Origin: Gemmatimonadota bacterium
Lineage (GTDB): Bacteria; Latescibacterota; UBA2968; UBA8231
Direction of reading: 5' to 3'
DNA length: 64,000 nucleotides
NCBI GenBank assembly: GCA_009840005.1
Contig: VXOR01000074.1
Location: 1-64,000, forward strand
Shown here: piece after piece, positions 33,284-42,126 of the stretch
Layout: the number at the start of each line of letters is the position of its first letter
Numbering within the stretch: the first letter of the stretch is position 1
Notes under the pieces: model-generated
The model's input: the letters and a program-made list of their open reading frames with translations, nothing else
The model's database searches: none
What the model was told of the DNA's origin: nothing
Program-made: the position numbers and the translations under genes

Positions 33284-35332
33284 TCACGGCTGCAAAACCC
33301 AATAGTGAAACGAAACAATCGGCCGCAAATCGCCGCCAAAGTGGATCGGTTGCGTCTCAATCTCGACGCGGCCGTGCACATCCGAGGCTGCTATCTGGCC
33401 GACAGCTAGTTCAAGCCACTGACGGCCCCGCCCCCCCGGCAACTCCACGTTGGCAATCTTCCTCCCATTAGCGAACACCGCAAAGTGCTGGGCAACCCCC
33501 GTAACCGTCCGCATAATCACCCTCGCCGGTTGACCAGCCTTCAGCGCCACCTCCATCCGCTCGCCCCCCGTTACCGTCCGGCCCCCATCGATGTACACAG
33601 CCGGGGGATCGTCGGTAGCGCTCAGCGCCATCAGCAGATTCGCCTCCCCACTACCGGGAACCCACACTTTAGATTGGTAGCCGTGCCGACGTTCGCTTGC
33701 CAAATCGGCGACATCTACTTTATCGACCACCTGCCAGCCCTCCGCTAAGAGCGTCCGGTTGCGGATAACCTCTCCGCTGAGATCGGCGGCCCAATGCGCC
33801 TGATACAACACCTTTTCCGCATCTATAATTGACGGCTCAAAAACGCGAATGCGGTGCAGCGGCTGCAAAAAGAGACCCTCGGGAAAATTGAACCAATTGG
33901 GGAAAATGGCGAAGTACTGCGGTCGCTGGTCCGGCGGCATAGCTTCCAGCCGCTCAAATAGCGACCCGCTCCCGTGTCGCCAAGGCGCGCTGTTCCCGGC
34001 CGTGGTCAATCCGACTAAGTCAATGGTTTGGCGACCGCTAAAGTAACGCAGAGCACCAGCGTCGTTGACGGCGATGTGCACGTCGGGCGGCAACTCGGCG
34101 TCTATAAAGCGCGCCATCTCGACCTGCTGGTTGCGGATATCGCTGCAATTTTCCCCGTACGCCACCGCGAAAAACCCCACCGACATCAACCCCCACAAAC
34201 CGAAAAAGCAAGCCAATCCCCGCGCCAGTTTGCGGCCCCATTCCCCCCCAACTGCATCCAAGCGCCCCAAGCCTAAAGCGGCAAAGAGAATGTAAAGCGG
34301 CAAGAAAGGCTGCTGGTAGCGATTGAAGTGGGCGTCGTATTCGACGAGAGTGCAGGTAAGTAAAACGCCGCCGACAAACCACGTTCCCCCCAGTGTCGCC
34401 ACTCCGAGCTTCCTCTCGGACAATTCGCCCCAGAGCCGACAGCTTAACTCGCCTAAAAAGAAGAGCGCGATAAACGGGGCAAACACCATGCGGCGATAGT
34501 TGCCGTCGTACGCATATAAATTGACGCTAGTCTGATGGCCCAGCGACCCGGCGAGGATCCCTTTGACAAATTCGGCGAAGTCGAAAAAGACAGCTCGGAG
34601 TTGCTCGGGCAACGAGCCGTGCGGTTCGGCAAAGCGCCATTTGGCCTCGACTCCAGACGCCCCGGCCTCTCCCGTCCACCAAGCCAGCAGCAGGGCCTGG
34701 AACACGTACGCCCCCAAAGGCATCCCCCACCGCCAATGCAACGCCCGGCGATAGGCGACTAGTGCCAACAGCAGCAAGACCAAGGCGATCCCCTCGGGCC
34801 GCGCTAACACCAGCAAGGCCGCCGCCAGCGGGGCGCGCCGATCTTCTGTTAGGTACAGATACAGGGGCAACAAGATGGCGCAGGCGAAGAGGCCGATCGC
34901 CATGCCGCTGTAGTAGCCCCACAGCAGCGGGCCGCACAACAGGAACATCAACGCGGCCACCCAGCCACTGAACGAGCCTCCCAACCTGAGGCCCAGCAAC
35001 AGAAGCAGCCGCGCGCTCAACCCCAGCCACACAGCCCCCAATACCAACGCGTACAGCACAATCCCCATCCCATCCAGTCCCAGCCAAAAGCCCGGCACCA
35101 GCAGCAAGGTGTACAGCAGACTAGTCGCGCCAGCCGTTGGTTCCGCACCGGTATTGTATTCGAGGAAGTGCCCTTGGGCGGCTTGCCGCGCGTATTGGAA
35201 ATAGATGAAAGAATCGTCCAGCGGCAGGGCCAAGCGGCCACCGGTGTGGTAGAGCATGGAGGCCGCAAAGACCAACAGCCACAACAGGACCAAGCCCCAA
35301 AGGATGGCCCCCTCTCGTCGAATTGCGTTCAT
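33284..35332 (-). CDS. GT-C-type polytopic membrane protein (putative glycosyltransferase)
   Basis: A 682-residue membrane protein with roughly ten TM helices in the first 420 residues, and a soluble C-terminal domain of about 250 residues (QVVDKVDVADLASERRHGY onward, beta-rich). The first periplasmic loop contains LALPLDDSFIYFQYARQAAQG, with the Asp-Asp typical of GT-C enzymes, and the TM region ends near DRNQQVEMA-like charged residues. A second motif, NDAGALRYFSGRQTIDLVGLT, lies outside the membrane. It resembles the GT-C gene at 28296-30236 in general plan, though without TPRs. Substrate and acceptor are unknown. Confidence 0.78.
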   Translation of the reverse strand: MNAIRREGAILWGLVLLWLLVFAASMLYHTGGRLALPLDDSFIYFQYARQAAQGHFLEYNTGAEPTAGATSLLYTLLLVPGFWLGLDGMGIVLYALVLGAVWLGLSARLLLLLGLRLGGSFSGWVAALMFLLCGPLLWGYYSGMAIGLFACAILLPLYLYLTEDRRAPLAAALLVLARPEGIALVLLLLALVAYRRALHWRWGMPLGAYVFQALLLAWWTGEAGASGVEAKWRFAEPHGSLPEQLRAVFFDFAEFVKGILAGSLGHQTSVNLYAYDGNYRRMVFAPFIALFFLGELSCRLWGELSERKLGVATLGGTWFVGGVLLTCTLVEYDAHFNRYQQPFLPLYILFAALGLGRLDAVGGEWGRKLARGLACFFGLWGLMSVGFFAVAYGENCSDIRNQQVEMARFIDAELPPDVHIAVNDAGALRYFSGRQTIDLVGLTTAGNSAPWRHGSGSLFERLEAMPPDQRPQYFAIFPNWFNFPEGLFLQPLHRIRVFEPSIIDAEKVLYQAHWAADLSGEVIRNRTLLAEGWQVVDKVDVADLASERRHGYQSKVWVPGSGEANLLMALSATDDPPAVYIDGGRTVTGGERMEVALKAGQPARVIMRTVTGVAQHFAVFANGRKIANVELPGGRGRQWLELAVGQIAASDVHGRVEIETQPIHFGGDLRPIVSFHYWVLQP

Positions 35333-35450
35333 TTACAAGGAACGTTGCGGAGTCTTTAAGTACGTGGGGAATTATGGCGCAACGTGAAATATAATATAGA
35401 TTGCCCTTAGCGGAGGCATCCTCATCCCACCCTAACCCATTGGAAGAACC

Positions 35451-36266
35451 ATGCGCTCACTTCACTTCCTATCCTTATGGCTACTCGTCCCGGTCGCTCT
35501 TTGCGCGGCCCCTCCCTTTGACCACGGCCCCTTCGACCAAGTGCTGCAAGAGTACGTGGATGACCAAGGCTTGGTCCGCTACGCTGCCCTAGCCAAAGAC
35601 CGGGCCCAACTCGACTCCTATGTCGATAGCCTCGGCCTCTATAGCCCAGAAAGCCACCCCGACTGCTTCCCCACCCGAGAACACGAGTTGGCCTACTGGA
35701 TCAATGCGTACAACGCCTTTACCCTGCGGGGCGTCATCGACGCCTATCCCATCGCCAGCGTCAAGGATGCCTTTGTACTCAGCGGATTTTTCAACCGCCA
35801 GACCTTTGTCGCTGGGGGACGCGAAATGACGCTGGATCACATTGAAAACAAAATCATCCGCCCAACCTACCAAGAGCCGCGCATCCACTTTGCGGTCAAC
35901 TGCGCGGCCCTGAGCTGCCCGCAACTGGACAACCGGGCCTTTACCGCCCCCGATCTCGATGCCCACTTGGAACGAGTGCTAACGCGCTTTGCCCAAGACC
36001 CCAACCACGTGCGTCTACAAGAGAATCGGCTCTACCTGTCCAAAATTCTAGACTGGTATGGGGAAGACTTCTCGGCTTGGTTCCCGACTGACCGCCCCAA
36101 TCCCGAAGACATGCCTACCATCGTCAACTACCTGCGCCCGTATCTTCTCCCGGACCTAGCCGCTAGGCTGACCGAAGATATAGCCATCGAATACAACGAA
36201 TACGACTGGGCGCTCAATGAGGACAAAGAAACGGGAAGCCCCCGCCCAGCGGCAGACTCCCCGTAA
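35451..36266 (+). CDS. DUF547 domain protein, exported
   Basis: A 271-residue protein with a signal peptide (RSLHFLSLWLLVPVALCAA, cleavage near residue 20). The DUF547 hallmarks are present: LAYWINAYNAFTLRGVIDAYP, IENKIIRPTYQEPRIHFAVNCAALSCPQL, and LDWYGEDF near the end. The conserved Cys pair and His in HFAVNCAALSC suggest a transglutaminase-like fold, but the family has no established activity. It is predicted to be periplasmic. A TATAAT at 35390-35395 may be its minus-10 box. It converges on the HTH-MBL gene. Confidence 0.9.
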   Translation: MRSLHFLSLWLLVPVALCAAPPFDHGPFDQVLQEYVDDQGLVRYAALAKDRAQLDSYVDSLGLYSPESHPDCFPTREHELAYWINAYNAFTLRGVIDAYPIASVKDAFVLSGFFNRQTFVAGGREMTLDHIENKIIRPTYQEPRIHFAVNCAALSCPQLDNRAFTAPDLDAHLERVLTRFAQDPNHVRLQENRLYLSKILDWYGEDFSAWFPTDRPNPEDMPTIVNYLRPYLLPDLAARLTEDIAIEYNEYDWALNEDKETGSPRPAADSP

Positions 36267-36290
36267 TCGTCTCAGCGACGTTTGAAAGCC

Positions 36291-37133
36291 TTATAAAAAA
36301 AACGGATTGTTCTCCCGTTCTTCCCCCACAGTAGTAGCCGGTCCATGCCCGGGAAAGAGCGCGACGTTTGCGTCTAGACTGAGTAGCTTCTCAGCCACGG
36401 CTTGGTGCTGCATCCGGTAGTTGCCCACGCTGCGAGTGCCCCCAAGCGAACCCGCGAAAAGCGCATCCCCGACAAAGGCCATTTCCTCGTGGACTAAGCT
36501 GATGCCGCCCGCCGTATGCCCAGGCGTAGAGCGAACCTCAAAGCGCAATTCACCGATGGATACGACGTCGCCTTCGGCTAGGTCTCCCGCGATTCGATCG
36601 GCCAAGCTGCCCGTTAGGGCCAGGTCGCCACTGTGGATCCGCGCTGGCGCGTTCGTAGCGCGACCAATTTCGGCGAGGGCGCTGATGTGGTCTTGGTGCC
36701 CGTGCGTCAGCAAGATCTGTTCGACCGTTAGCCCGGAGGCGGCCAAGCGCTGGAGAATTTTATCCGCGTCAAACCCCGGGTCGATAATCGCGGCCCGGCC
36801 CGTTGCCGCACAGCCGACGATGTAGCCGTTCATCAGAAAGCCGCTGCCGAGCACCATCATCTCCACCTGAGCCCCGGCAACCGAGCGGCCCGCCGGATCG
36901 CGCGGGAAAAACGCCTGCGCTGCGCTCGCCTGCAATTTGCTCGGATGCAAGCCGAGCACTTGGGCCAGCCGCTCTATCGCGTCTGCGGCCGGGCCCAGCT
37001 CGTAGTCTTCGATTTTTGTAATATCCCCGGCAGTCAGTCCCACCCGATCGGCCAATGCTGCGACCGCAATCTCCTGCCCGCGCCGGGCCTTGGCGACGAC
37101 ATCGCCGAATTCGTCTTCTAATTGCGTGTACAT
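36291..37133 (-). CDS. HTH (XRE-like) domain fused to a metallo-beta-lactamase-fold hydrolase
   Basis: A 280-residue fusion. Residues 1-70 read like an XRE/Cro helix-turn-helix: ARRGQEIAVAALADRVGLTAGDITKIEDYELGP, then AIERLAQVLGLHPSKL. Residues about 88-280 form an MBL domain with the metal motif THGHQDH (about 139-145), STPGHTAGG with its His, GDALFAG with the bridging Asp and PGHGPAT with the last His. All glyoxalase-II-type ligands are kept, so it is likely active. A DNA-binding switch coupled to a thioester or phosphodiester hydrolase is the simplest reading. It follows the probable lipoprotein gene by 6 bases in the same operon. Confidence 0.85.
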   Translation of the reverse strand: MYTQLEDEFGDVVAKARRGQEIAVAALADRVGLTAGDITKIEDYELGPAADAIERLAQVLGLHPSKLQASAAQAFFPRDPAGRSVAGAQVEMMVLGSGFLMNGYIVGCAATGRAAIIDPGFDADKILQRLAASGLTVEQILLTHGHQDHISALAEIGRATNAPARIHSGDLALTGSLADRIAGDLAEGDVVSIGELRFEVRSTPGHTAGGISLVHEEMAFVGDALFAGSLGGTRSVGNYRMQHQAVAEKLLSLDANVALFPGHGPATTVGEERENNPFFL

Positions 37134-37139
37134 ATTCCC

Positions 37140-37802
37140 TCAGTATTTAGGCTCAACGGAGCCGGCCTGTAAAGTGCTCAAAAACTCATCAAAGCTAGCG
37201 GCCCATTGCCCGACAGTCTGGGCCGGTCCAGTCATCTTGAAAAACACCGTGCCCGAGCGGTGGGCGGCAATGGCTCCGAGCATTCGGTAGCCAGCTTGGG
37301 GCGTTGTGTCTCCCATCCCCATTCCCGCAGAGAAGGTTCCGCTGACATCAACTCCGGTTATTTCAATGTCCCCCACCTGTCGCGTCCAACGCCGCCCTTG
37401 GGCCGGTTGGCCATCCTCTTGTTTGAACTGGCCGAACCAACGCTCAATGTTGGCCTCGACGCTTCCGCCTTGCCCTGGGCCGAAAAAAAAGATGCCCAAT
37501 GTAGCTTCTCCGGCCGGGCCGGGAAGGCCGTATTGGGCCACCCGCATGGAGCTGGACGGCTGCTGTGCCACCCAGCCTTTGGGAGCCACCGCGCTGAGTG
37601 GCCCCAGTGCCTGTCGGCCGCTCGCCTGACTCAAAGCGGGTGCTGGTGTTGCACTGGTTGTGGAGCGGGCAGTGAATCCCCGCTCGGCCATGGCCGCCGC
37701 CGGCTTTTGGTCGCTGAAATTTTGGCTGCACCCGATGGCTCCAAGAATCCCAGCGAAGATCCACATAGATCGGCTGCGGGATCGAAGAATATTCTTTAGC
37801 AT
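37140..37802 (-). CDS. Probable lipoprotein of unknown function
   Basis: A 220-residue protein starting at ATG 37802, which follows GGGGGA by a good distance; a start five codons upstream has no room for an RBS. The N-terminus KNILRSRSRSMWIFAGILGAIGC has a positively charged n-region, a hydrophobic core and a Cys at about residue 23 in a loose lipobox (AIGC). The rest, after a low-complexity Ala/Ser/Pro linker, includes ERWFGQFKQEDGQ and GYRMLGAIAAHRSGTVFFKMTGP, typical of exported proteins that assess membrane or photosynthetic-type targets. No family is recognised. The HTH-MBL gene follows it by 6 bases. Confidence 0.7.
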   Translation of the reverse strand: MLKNILRSRSRSMWIFAGILGAIGCSQNFSDQKPAAAMAERGFTARSTTSATPAPALSQASGRQALGPLSAVAPKGWVAQQPSSSMRVAQYGLPGPAGEATLGIFFFGPGQGGSVEANIERWFGQFKQEDGQPAQGRRWTRQVGDIEITGVDVSGTFSAGMGMGDTTPQAGYRMLGAIAAHRSGTVFFKMTGPAQTVGQWAASFDEFLSTLQAGSVEPKY

Positions 37803-38163
37803 CACAAATTCCCCCAAGTAATGAAGCTGACGAGAGTCGCCAGCACGACCAAACCCCTTCTAAAACCAAACCTTGTTTCGCCTGCACCGTCGCGGTCTTT
37901 TGGACGGCTTTCGCTAGGCCGATTAAGCGCTAGCGTCCCCACTTGCAGCGTCGGCAACTTGTGTTGGATGTAATGAGAATATCCCCTCGTATATGCGGCG
38001 AATTCGTTCATCGTCTGACTGCGAACTTAGAGCGCGAGAATAAGGCCGTTCTCGCATGTACTGTCAACTTTCTCTCAGCGTGCTTTTTGCGCAGACTGTG
38101 GTTTGACAAACTGGTTCTGAATCGGTTAAGATAGCCACCAAATTGCACCTGATTCCCTAGCCT
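37803..38163. other. 361-bp divergent intergenic region
   Basis: No convincing gene is present. A 69-codon minus-strand frame (37802-38011) lacks an RBS and a family, and overlaps the lipoprotein start. The only clear signal is the promoter at 38103-38132 facing the outer-membrane protein gene. Confidence 0.7.
38103..38132 (+). promoter_or_regulatory. Sigma-70-type promoter for the outer-membrane protein gene
   Basis: TTGACA at 38103-38108 and TAAGAT at 38127-38132 are separated by 18 bases. The predicted start is about 25 bases before the ATG at 38164. The minus-35 box is perfect and the minus-10 box matches at four of six positions. Confidence 0.55.
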
Positions 38164-39663
38164 ATGTTGTACCACCCATATTTCTCGTTGGGTCGCAGCT
38201 TCCTGATTGCGATCCTTTTGCTCTCAGCCGGACGAGCGCACGCCGCAGACGACCTTCCGCGCATTCACCGCATTGTCATCCACGGCCTTGAGCGCACTGA
38301 CGAACAGGTCATTCGCCGCGAACTGCTCTTTGCCGCAGGCGATGTCCTCGATTCCACCCGCGTTGCCGAGACAGAGCGCAACCTGCGGCGCTTGCTGTTT
38401 ATCGGCGAAGTACACATCCGCTTATTCGACCAGTCCGATGGAGTCGAAGTAGCGGTCTCGGTAGAGGATCTCTACTCGCGCGCCTTCTCCCCCTTGATTT
38501 CGGGGCAAATCGACGAGTTGAGCTTCGGCGCGGTCGCGCTCGACTACAATTTTCGCGGTCGCGGCCAGCGCCTGCATTTGGGTCTCGAAGACCGCGCCAT
38601 TTCCGGCCCTTGGGCCGAATTGCTCTTTGCCGAGCCGCGCCTCGGCGGTAGTCGACGCGCCCTAGCGGTTCAACTCGCCGCAGGTGCCGAAGACCATGCC
38701 CATGCCCTGACCTTCTCGCGACCTTTTGCTACGCTGGCCGATCGCCGTGCTTATGGCTTTTCCCTGTTCAGCCAACAAGCTGTGCGGCGCTTGTACGCCG
38801 ATGGGCAACTTGTAACTCGTTATCAAGACGAGCTCGACGGCGGCCGCATTTGGCTGACCCGTTCCTATGGCGAGCGGACGAAGGTGCGCCCCTCAGTGCA
38901 ATTGCAGGTCTCGCGCCGCCGATTTACCGCGAGTTCAAGCGATGGATACGCGCCCTCCGACCGGACGCGGATCGCGCCGAGCGTCGGCCTTCTCGCGTGG
39001 CATCCCCGCTATAAGCGCACCCGCTACATCCGCAACTTAGGCCCACTGGAAGACTTACAAACGGGCAGTTGGCTGTCTCTGCGTTGGGGCTTCGCCCATC
39101 GCTCATTAGGATCGGATCGGACCTTTTCCTTCTATCAGGCCCAACTCGCCCCCCGATTCGAGCCGACCAAGCGCAGCTACGCTGAGTTGACTTTGTTCAC
39201 TAGCGCGTACCGAGGCGAGGGAAAATTTTACAACCTCTTCGCCTCGGCATCCGCGACCGCGTACTTCCGGCTGGGAGTGGCTCATTCGCTCGCCTTGCGC
39301 GCCTCTTGGGAAGCATTGCACCGCAGCGAGGACGCCGACCAGCTCCTCCTCGGCCTAACGCGCGGCTTGCGCGGCTATGCCCCTCGGCGCTACGACGGCA
39401 CGAGACGTGTACTTTTTAACGTAGAAGCGCGGCCCACTTTGGTTCGCCGACCTTGGTACACCCTCGCCAGTGCCGCCTTTGTGGATTGCGGCGCAGCTTG
39501 GACACCCGATAGCAAAAGGGCCAATTTGGTCTGTTCCCCTGGCTTGGGCATCCGCCTAGGCTGGCCCAAGGTGTACAACACGCCGGTACTGCGCGGCGAT
39601 ATTGCCTACGGATTAGAGGAAGGCTCGTACGAGTTATCCGTGGGATTAGGACAGTACTTTTAA
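38164..39663 (+). CDS. Outer-membrane POTRA/beta-barrel protein (Omp85/TamA-like)
   Basis: A 499-residue exported protein. The signal peptide (SFLIAILLLSAGRAHA) ends near residue 27. A single POTRA domain follows, RIHRIVIHGLERTDEQVIRRELLFAAGDVLDSTRVAETERNLRRL, with the usual G-x-x-x-T turn. The remaining 380 residues alternate aromatic and small residues as in a 16-strand barrel and end in Phe (GLGQYF), the outer-membrane C-terminal signature. One POTRA and the length fit a TamA/FhaC-like subgroup rather than BamA (five POTRAs). Partner cargo is unknown. It confirms a Gram-negative envelope. Confidence 0.87.
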   Translation: MLYHPYFSLGRSFLIAILLLSAGRAHAADDLPRIHRIVIHGLERTDEQVIRRELLFAAGDVLDSTRVAETERNLRRLLFIGEVHIRLFDQSDGVEVAVSVEDLYSRAFSPLISGQIDELSFGAVALDYNFRGRGQRLHLGLEDRAISGPWAELLFAEPRLGGSRRALAVQLAAGAEDHAHALTFSRPFATLADRRAYGFSLFSQQAVRRLYADGQLVTRYQDELDGGRIWLTRSYGERTKVRPSVQLQVSRRRFTASSSDGYAPSDRTRIAPSVGLLAWHPRYKRTRYIRNLGPLEDLQTGSWLSLRWGFAHRSLGSDRTFSFYQAQLAPRFEPTKRSYAELTLFTSAYRGEGKFYNLFASASATAYFRLGVAHSLALRASWEALHRSEDADQLLLGLTRGLRGYAPRRYDGTRRVLFNVEARPTLVRRPWYTLASAAFVDCGAAWTPDSKRANLVCSPGLGIRLGWPKVYNTPVLRGDIAYGLEEGSYELSVGLGQYF

Positions 39664-39726
39664 TAATGTGAACCTTTTGGCATACTTAGAGCGTCTATTA
39701 AGAAGACCAACGCAAAAGGAGGAGCT

Positions 39727-40782
39727 ATGAAAGCCAAACTACTCATTCTAACCGGCGCGGCCCTGTGTGTGCTTAGCATTCAAACCAGCCGCGCTCAAGA
39801 CCACGCCCAAGCGACGTTTGCCGGGGGATGTTTCTGGTGCATCGAAGCGCCCTTTGACAAGGTCGAGGGCGTCGTCTCAGCCGTTTCCGGCTACACCGGT
39901 GGCGAGCGCGAAAACCCAACTTACAAGCAAGTCAGCTCCGGCGCGACCAAACACATAGAGTCTGTCCTAGTCACCTTTGACCCGGAGGTCGTCTCCTATA
40001 GCCAGCTTCTCGACATCTACTGGCGTCAATTCGACCCCACCGATTCAGGAGGTTCCTTTTACGACCGCGGCCATCAATATACCTCGGCCATATTTTACCA
40101 CGACGAAGAGCAACGCACCTTAGCCGAAGCCAGCAAACAAGCTCTCGACGCGTCGGGCCGCTTTGACAAACCCATCGTCACGCCTATCCGCTCAGCCACC
40201 ACCTTTTATCCGGCCGAGGAGTACCACCAAGACTACTATCGCAAAAATCCCCAGCACTACCAGCGCTACCGTCGGGGATCTGGCCGCGACCGCTTCATCG
40301 AAGAGACGTGGAGCAAAGACCTGCCGACGCCAACGGCCAGCGCCCAATACGCCAAACCTCCCATCGACACCTTGCGCACCAAACTTACGGACTTGCAATT
40401 TCGAGTTACGCAGGAGGATGCCACCGAGCGGCCCTTCCACAATCTGTATTGGGACAACAAGGCTGCGGGTATCTACGTCGATATCGTTTCTGGCGAACCC
40501 CTCTTTAGCTCGCAGCACAAGTTCAAATCCGGCACTGGCTGGCCCAGCTTTACCCAACCCCTAGAGCCTGCTCACATCGTCGAGCACACCGATAATTCGC
40601 TGTTTATGACCCGCGTCGAAGTGCGCAGCAAATACGCCGACTCACATCTTGGACACGTCTTTCCGGACGGCCCGCCCCCCACCGGGCTGCGCTACTGCAT
40701 CAACTCGGCGGCTCTGCGCTTTATTCCCGTCGAGGATTTGGCCAAGGAAGGCTACGGCGATTACGCTGCCTTCTTTGAGTAA
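39727..40782 (+). CDS. msrAB: Bifunctional peptide-methionine sulfoxide reductase MsrA/MsrB, exported
   Basis: A 351-residue fusion that reduces both S- and R-epimers of methionine sulfoxide in oxidised proteins. A signal peptide ([20 protein letters not shown]) suggests action in the periplasm. MsrA occupies about residues 27-190, with GGCFWC (catalytic Cys35, Cys38) and [31 protein letters not shown]. MsrB occupies about 215-345, with [15 protein letters not shown] and [11 protein letters not shown] (catalytic Cys324); the zinc CxxC pairs are absent, as in the zinc-free MsrB type. AAAGGAGG lies before the ATG. A terminator follows. Confidence 0.94.
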   Translation: MKAKLLILTGAALCVLSIQTSRAQDHAQATFAGGCFWCIEAPFDKVEGVVSAVSGYTGGERENPTYKQVSSGATKHIESVLVTFDPEVVSYSQLLDIYWRQFDPTDSGGSFYDRGHQYTSAIFYHDEEQRTLAEASKQALDASGRFDKPIVTPIRSATTFYPAEEYHQDYYRKNPQHYQRYRRGSGRDRFIEETWSKDLPTPTASAQYAKPPIDTLRTKLTDLQFRVTQEDATERPFHNLYWDNKAAGIYVDIVSGEPLFSSQHKFKSGTGWPSFTQPLEPAHIVEHTDNSLFMTRVEVRSKYADSHLGHVFPDGPPPTGLRYCINSAALRFIPVEDLAKEGYGDYAAFFE

Positions 40783-40814
40783 GCGCGAGGGGCTTGTTGC
40801 ATTGCAAAAATGCA

Positions 40815-40868
40815 AACAGCCGGACAACCTTACCCAGAATCGGGATCGGTTGGTCCGGCTGTTTTTTT
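40815..40868 (+). terminator. Rho-independent terminator after msrAB
   Basis: AACAGCCGGACAACC (40815-40829) pairs with GGTTGGTCCGGCTGTT (40848-40863) with one bulged base, followed by a run of seven T. This is a strong terminator on the plus strand, ending just before the tRNA gene on the other strand. Confidence 0.88.
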
Positions 40869-40871
40869 GAG

Positions 40872-40947
40872 TGGCTCCGCGGGTAGGATTCGAACCTACG
40901 ACCAAGTGGTTAACAGCCACCCGCTCTGCCAGCTGAGCTACCGCGGA
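40872..40947 (-). tRNA. tRNA-Asn (anticodon GTT), with encoded CCA
   Basis: The complement reads TCCGCGG at the 5' end, pairing with CCGCGGA before GCCA at the 3' end; the D-arm (TAGCTCAGCTGG) and T-arm (GGTTCGAATCC) are canonical. The anticodon loop CTGTTAA places GTT, the Asn anticodon. The 3' CCA is encoded. It is flanked by the msrAB terminator and the sigma factor gene. Confidence 0.95.
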
Positions 40948-41047
40948 ATAAACAAATATATTAACGAAAAATCGGGCAAAAATCAAATAAGGCCAAGCCG
41001 CCAGCGGCCTTGTGCGCCCACTTTTTTCACCCCGCAGCAGCGGATAA

Positions 41048-41893
41048 TTAGTCTGCGTAATACTCCTTGAGAGAGTCGCAGCGAGCGGGATGACGGAGCT
41101 TCTGTAGGGCCTTTTCCTTGATCTGCCGCACCCGTTCCCGTGTGCGTCCGACATAGGCTCCGATCTTCTCCAAAGTCATCGGCTCGTGTCCATCCAATCC
41201 GTAATACATTTTCAGGACGCGCGCCTCGCCCTCGGTTAGGGCATGCATGGCGTTGTAAATTTCCTCTTTGAGCTCGTCGCTGGAGAGGGCCTCGTCGCTG
41301 GGCGGCTGACTGTAGTCGGGAATCAGATCGCCGAAACAGCGATCCGGTTCGGATTCGTCGCAGGGCATCTCCAGCGAAACCGGCCTTTGGGCCAGCCGCA
41401 ACAGGAGCTCCATATCACCGGGTTCGACTTCTAGCTCTTCGGCTATTTCCTCTACTTCTGGGGGACGCCCTAGCCCCTGTTCGAGCTTGTTGAGCACCCT
41501 ATTGACGCGCGTCAGTTCGCCGATGCGATTTAGCGGCAACCGCACGATGCGCGACTGATTGGCCAATGCTTGCAGGATCGACTGGCGGATCCACCACACG
41601 GCATAGGAAATGAACTTGAAGCCCTTCGTGCCGTCAAAGCGCTTGGCGGCGATGATAAGCCCCAAGTTCCCCTCATTGATCAGATCCGAAAGCGGCAAGC
41701 CCAGATTCTGATATTGCTTCGCCACGCTTACGACAAAGCGCAGGTTGGCTTTAACTAGATCGGATAAAGCCTCTTCATCACCCTCTTTTATTTGCTGAGC
41801 GATAGCCACTTCGTCCTCGGACGATAATCCGACAGCATCCTCGATCTCGTGGAAATACTGATCGACGATAGAATCGGTCTGCAAGGTAGTCAT
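41048..41893 (-). CDS. RNA polymerase sigma factor, RpoD/SigA family (short, no region 1.1)
   Basis: A 281-residue sigma-70-family factor. It starts with region 1.2 (DSIVDQYFHEIEDAVGLSSEDEVAIAQQIKEGD). Region 2 has LVKANLRFVVSVAKQY, DLINEGNLGLI and GFKFISYAVWWIRQSI, the minus-10 recognition helix. Region 3 is GELTRVNRVLNKLEQGLGRPP, and region 4 is MTLEKIGAYVGRTRERVRQIKEKAL, the minus-35 helix. It lacks region 1.1 and the non-conserved insert, as in Bacteroidota-type primary sigma factors. AGGAGG precedes the ATG. It may be the primary or a group 2 sigma; TTGACA boxes in the window fit its region 4. Confidence 0.92.
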   Translation of the reverse strand: MTTLQTDSIVDQYFHEIEDAVGLSSEDEVAIAQQIKEGDEEALSDLVKANLRFVVSVAKQYQNLGLPLSDLINEGNLGLIIAAKRFDGTKGFKFISYAVWWIRQSILQALANQSRIVRLPLNRIGELTRVNRVLNKLEQGLGRPPEVEEIAEELEVEPGDMELLLRLAQRPVSLEMPCDESEPDRCFGDLIPDYSQPPSDEALSSDELKEEIYNAMHALTEGEARVLKMYYGLDGHEPMTLEKIGAYVGRTRERVRQIKEKALQKLRHPARCDSLKEYYAD

Positions 41894-42126
41894 AACTTGA
41901 CGCCTCCTGTTGCTAATGAGCCAGTATGGGGACTCTTGGCTGCATTAAGCTATGATGGTACCTAATATGGAAGAGCAGGGAGTTTCGGATGTGGGGGAAA
42001 TACATCCGAAAGGAAAGCAGTTTTGAATAAACCGCGTAGAGGAGGATGCGACTTAATATAGGGTTTTAAATTTATATAATCAACTCTTTTCGTTCTTTCT
42101 TGTTCCCTAATTATTTGGTGTTTAGC

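Noticed and set aside
37802..38011. A 69-codon minus-strand gene
   Set aside because: It has no RBS or recognisable protein features and sits within the promoter region of other genes.
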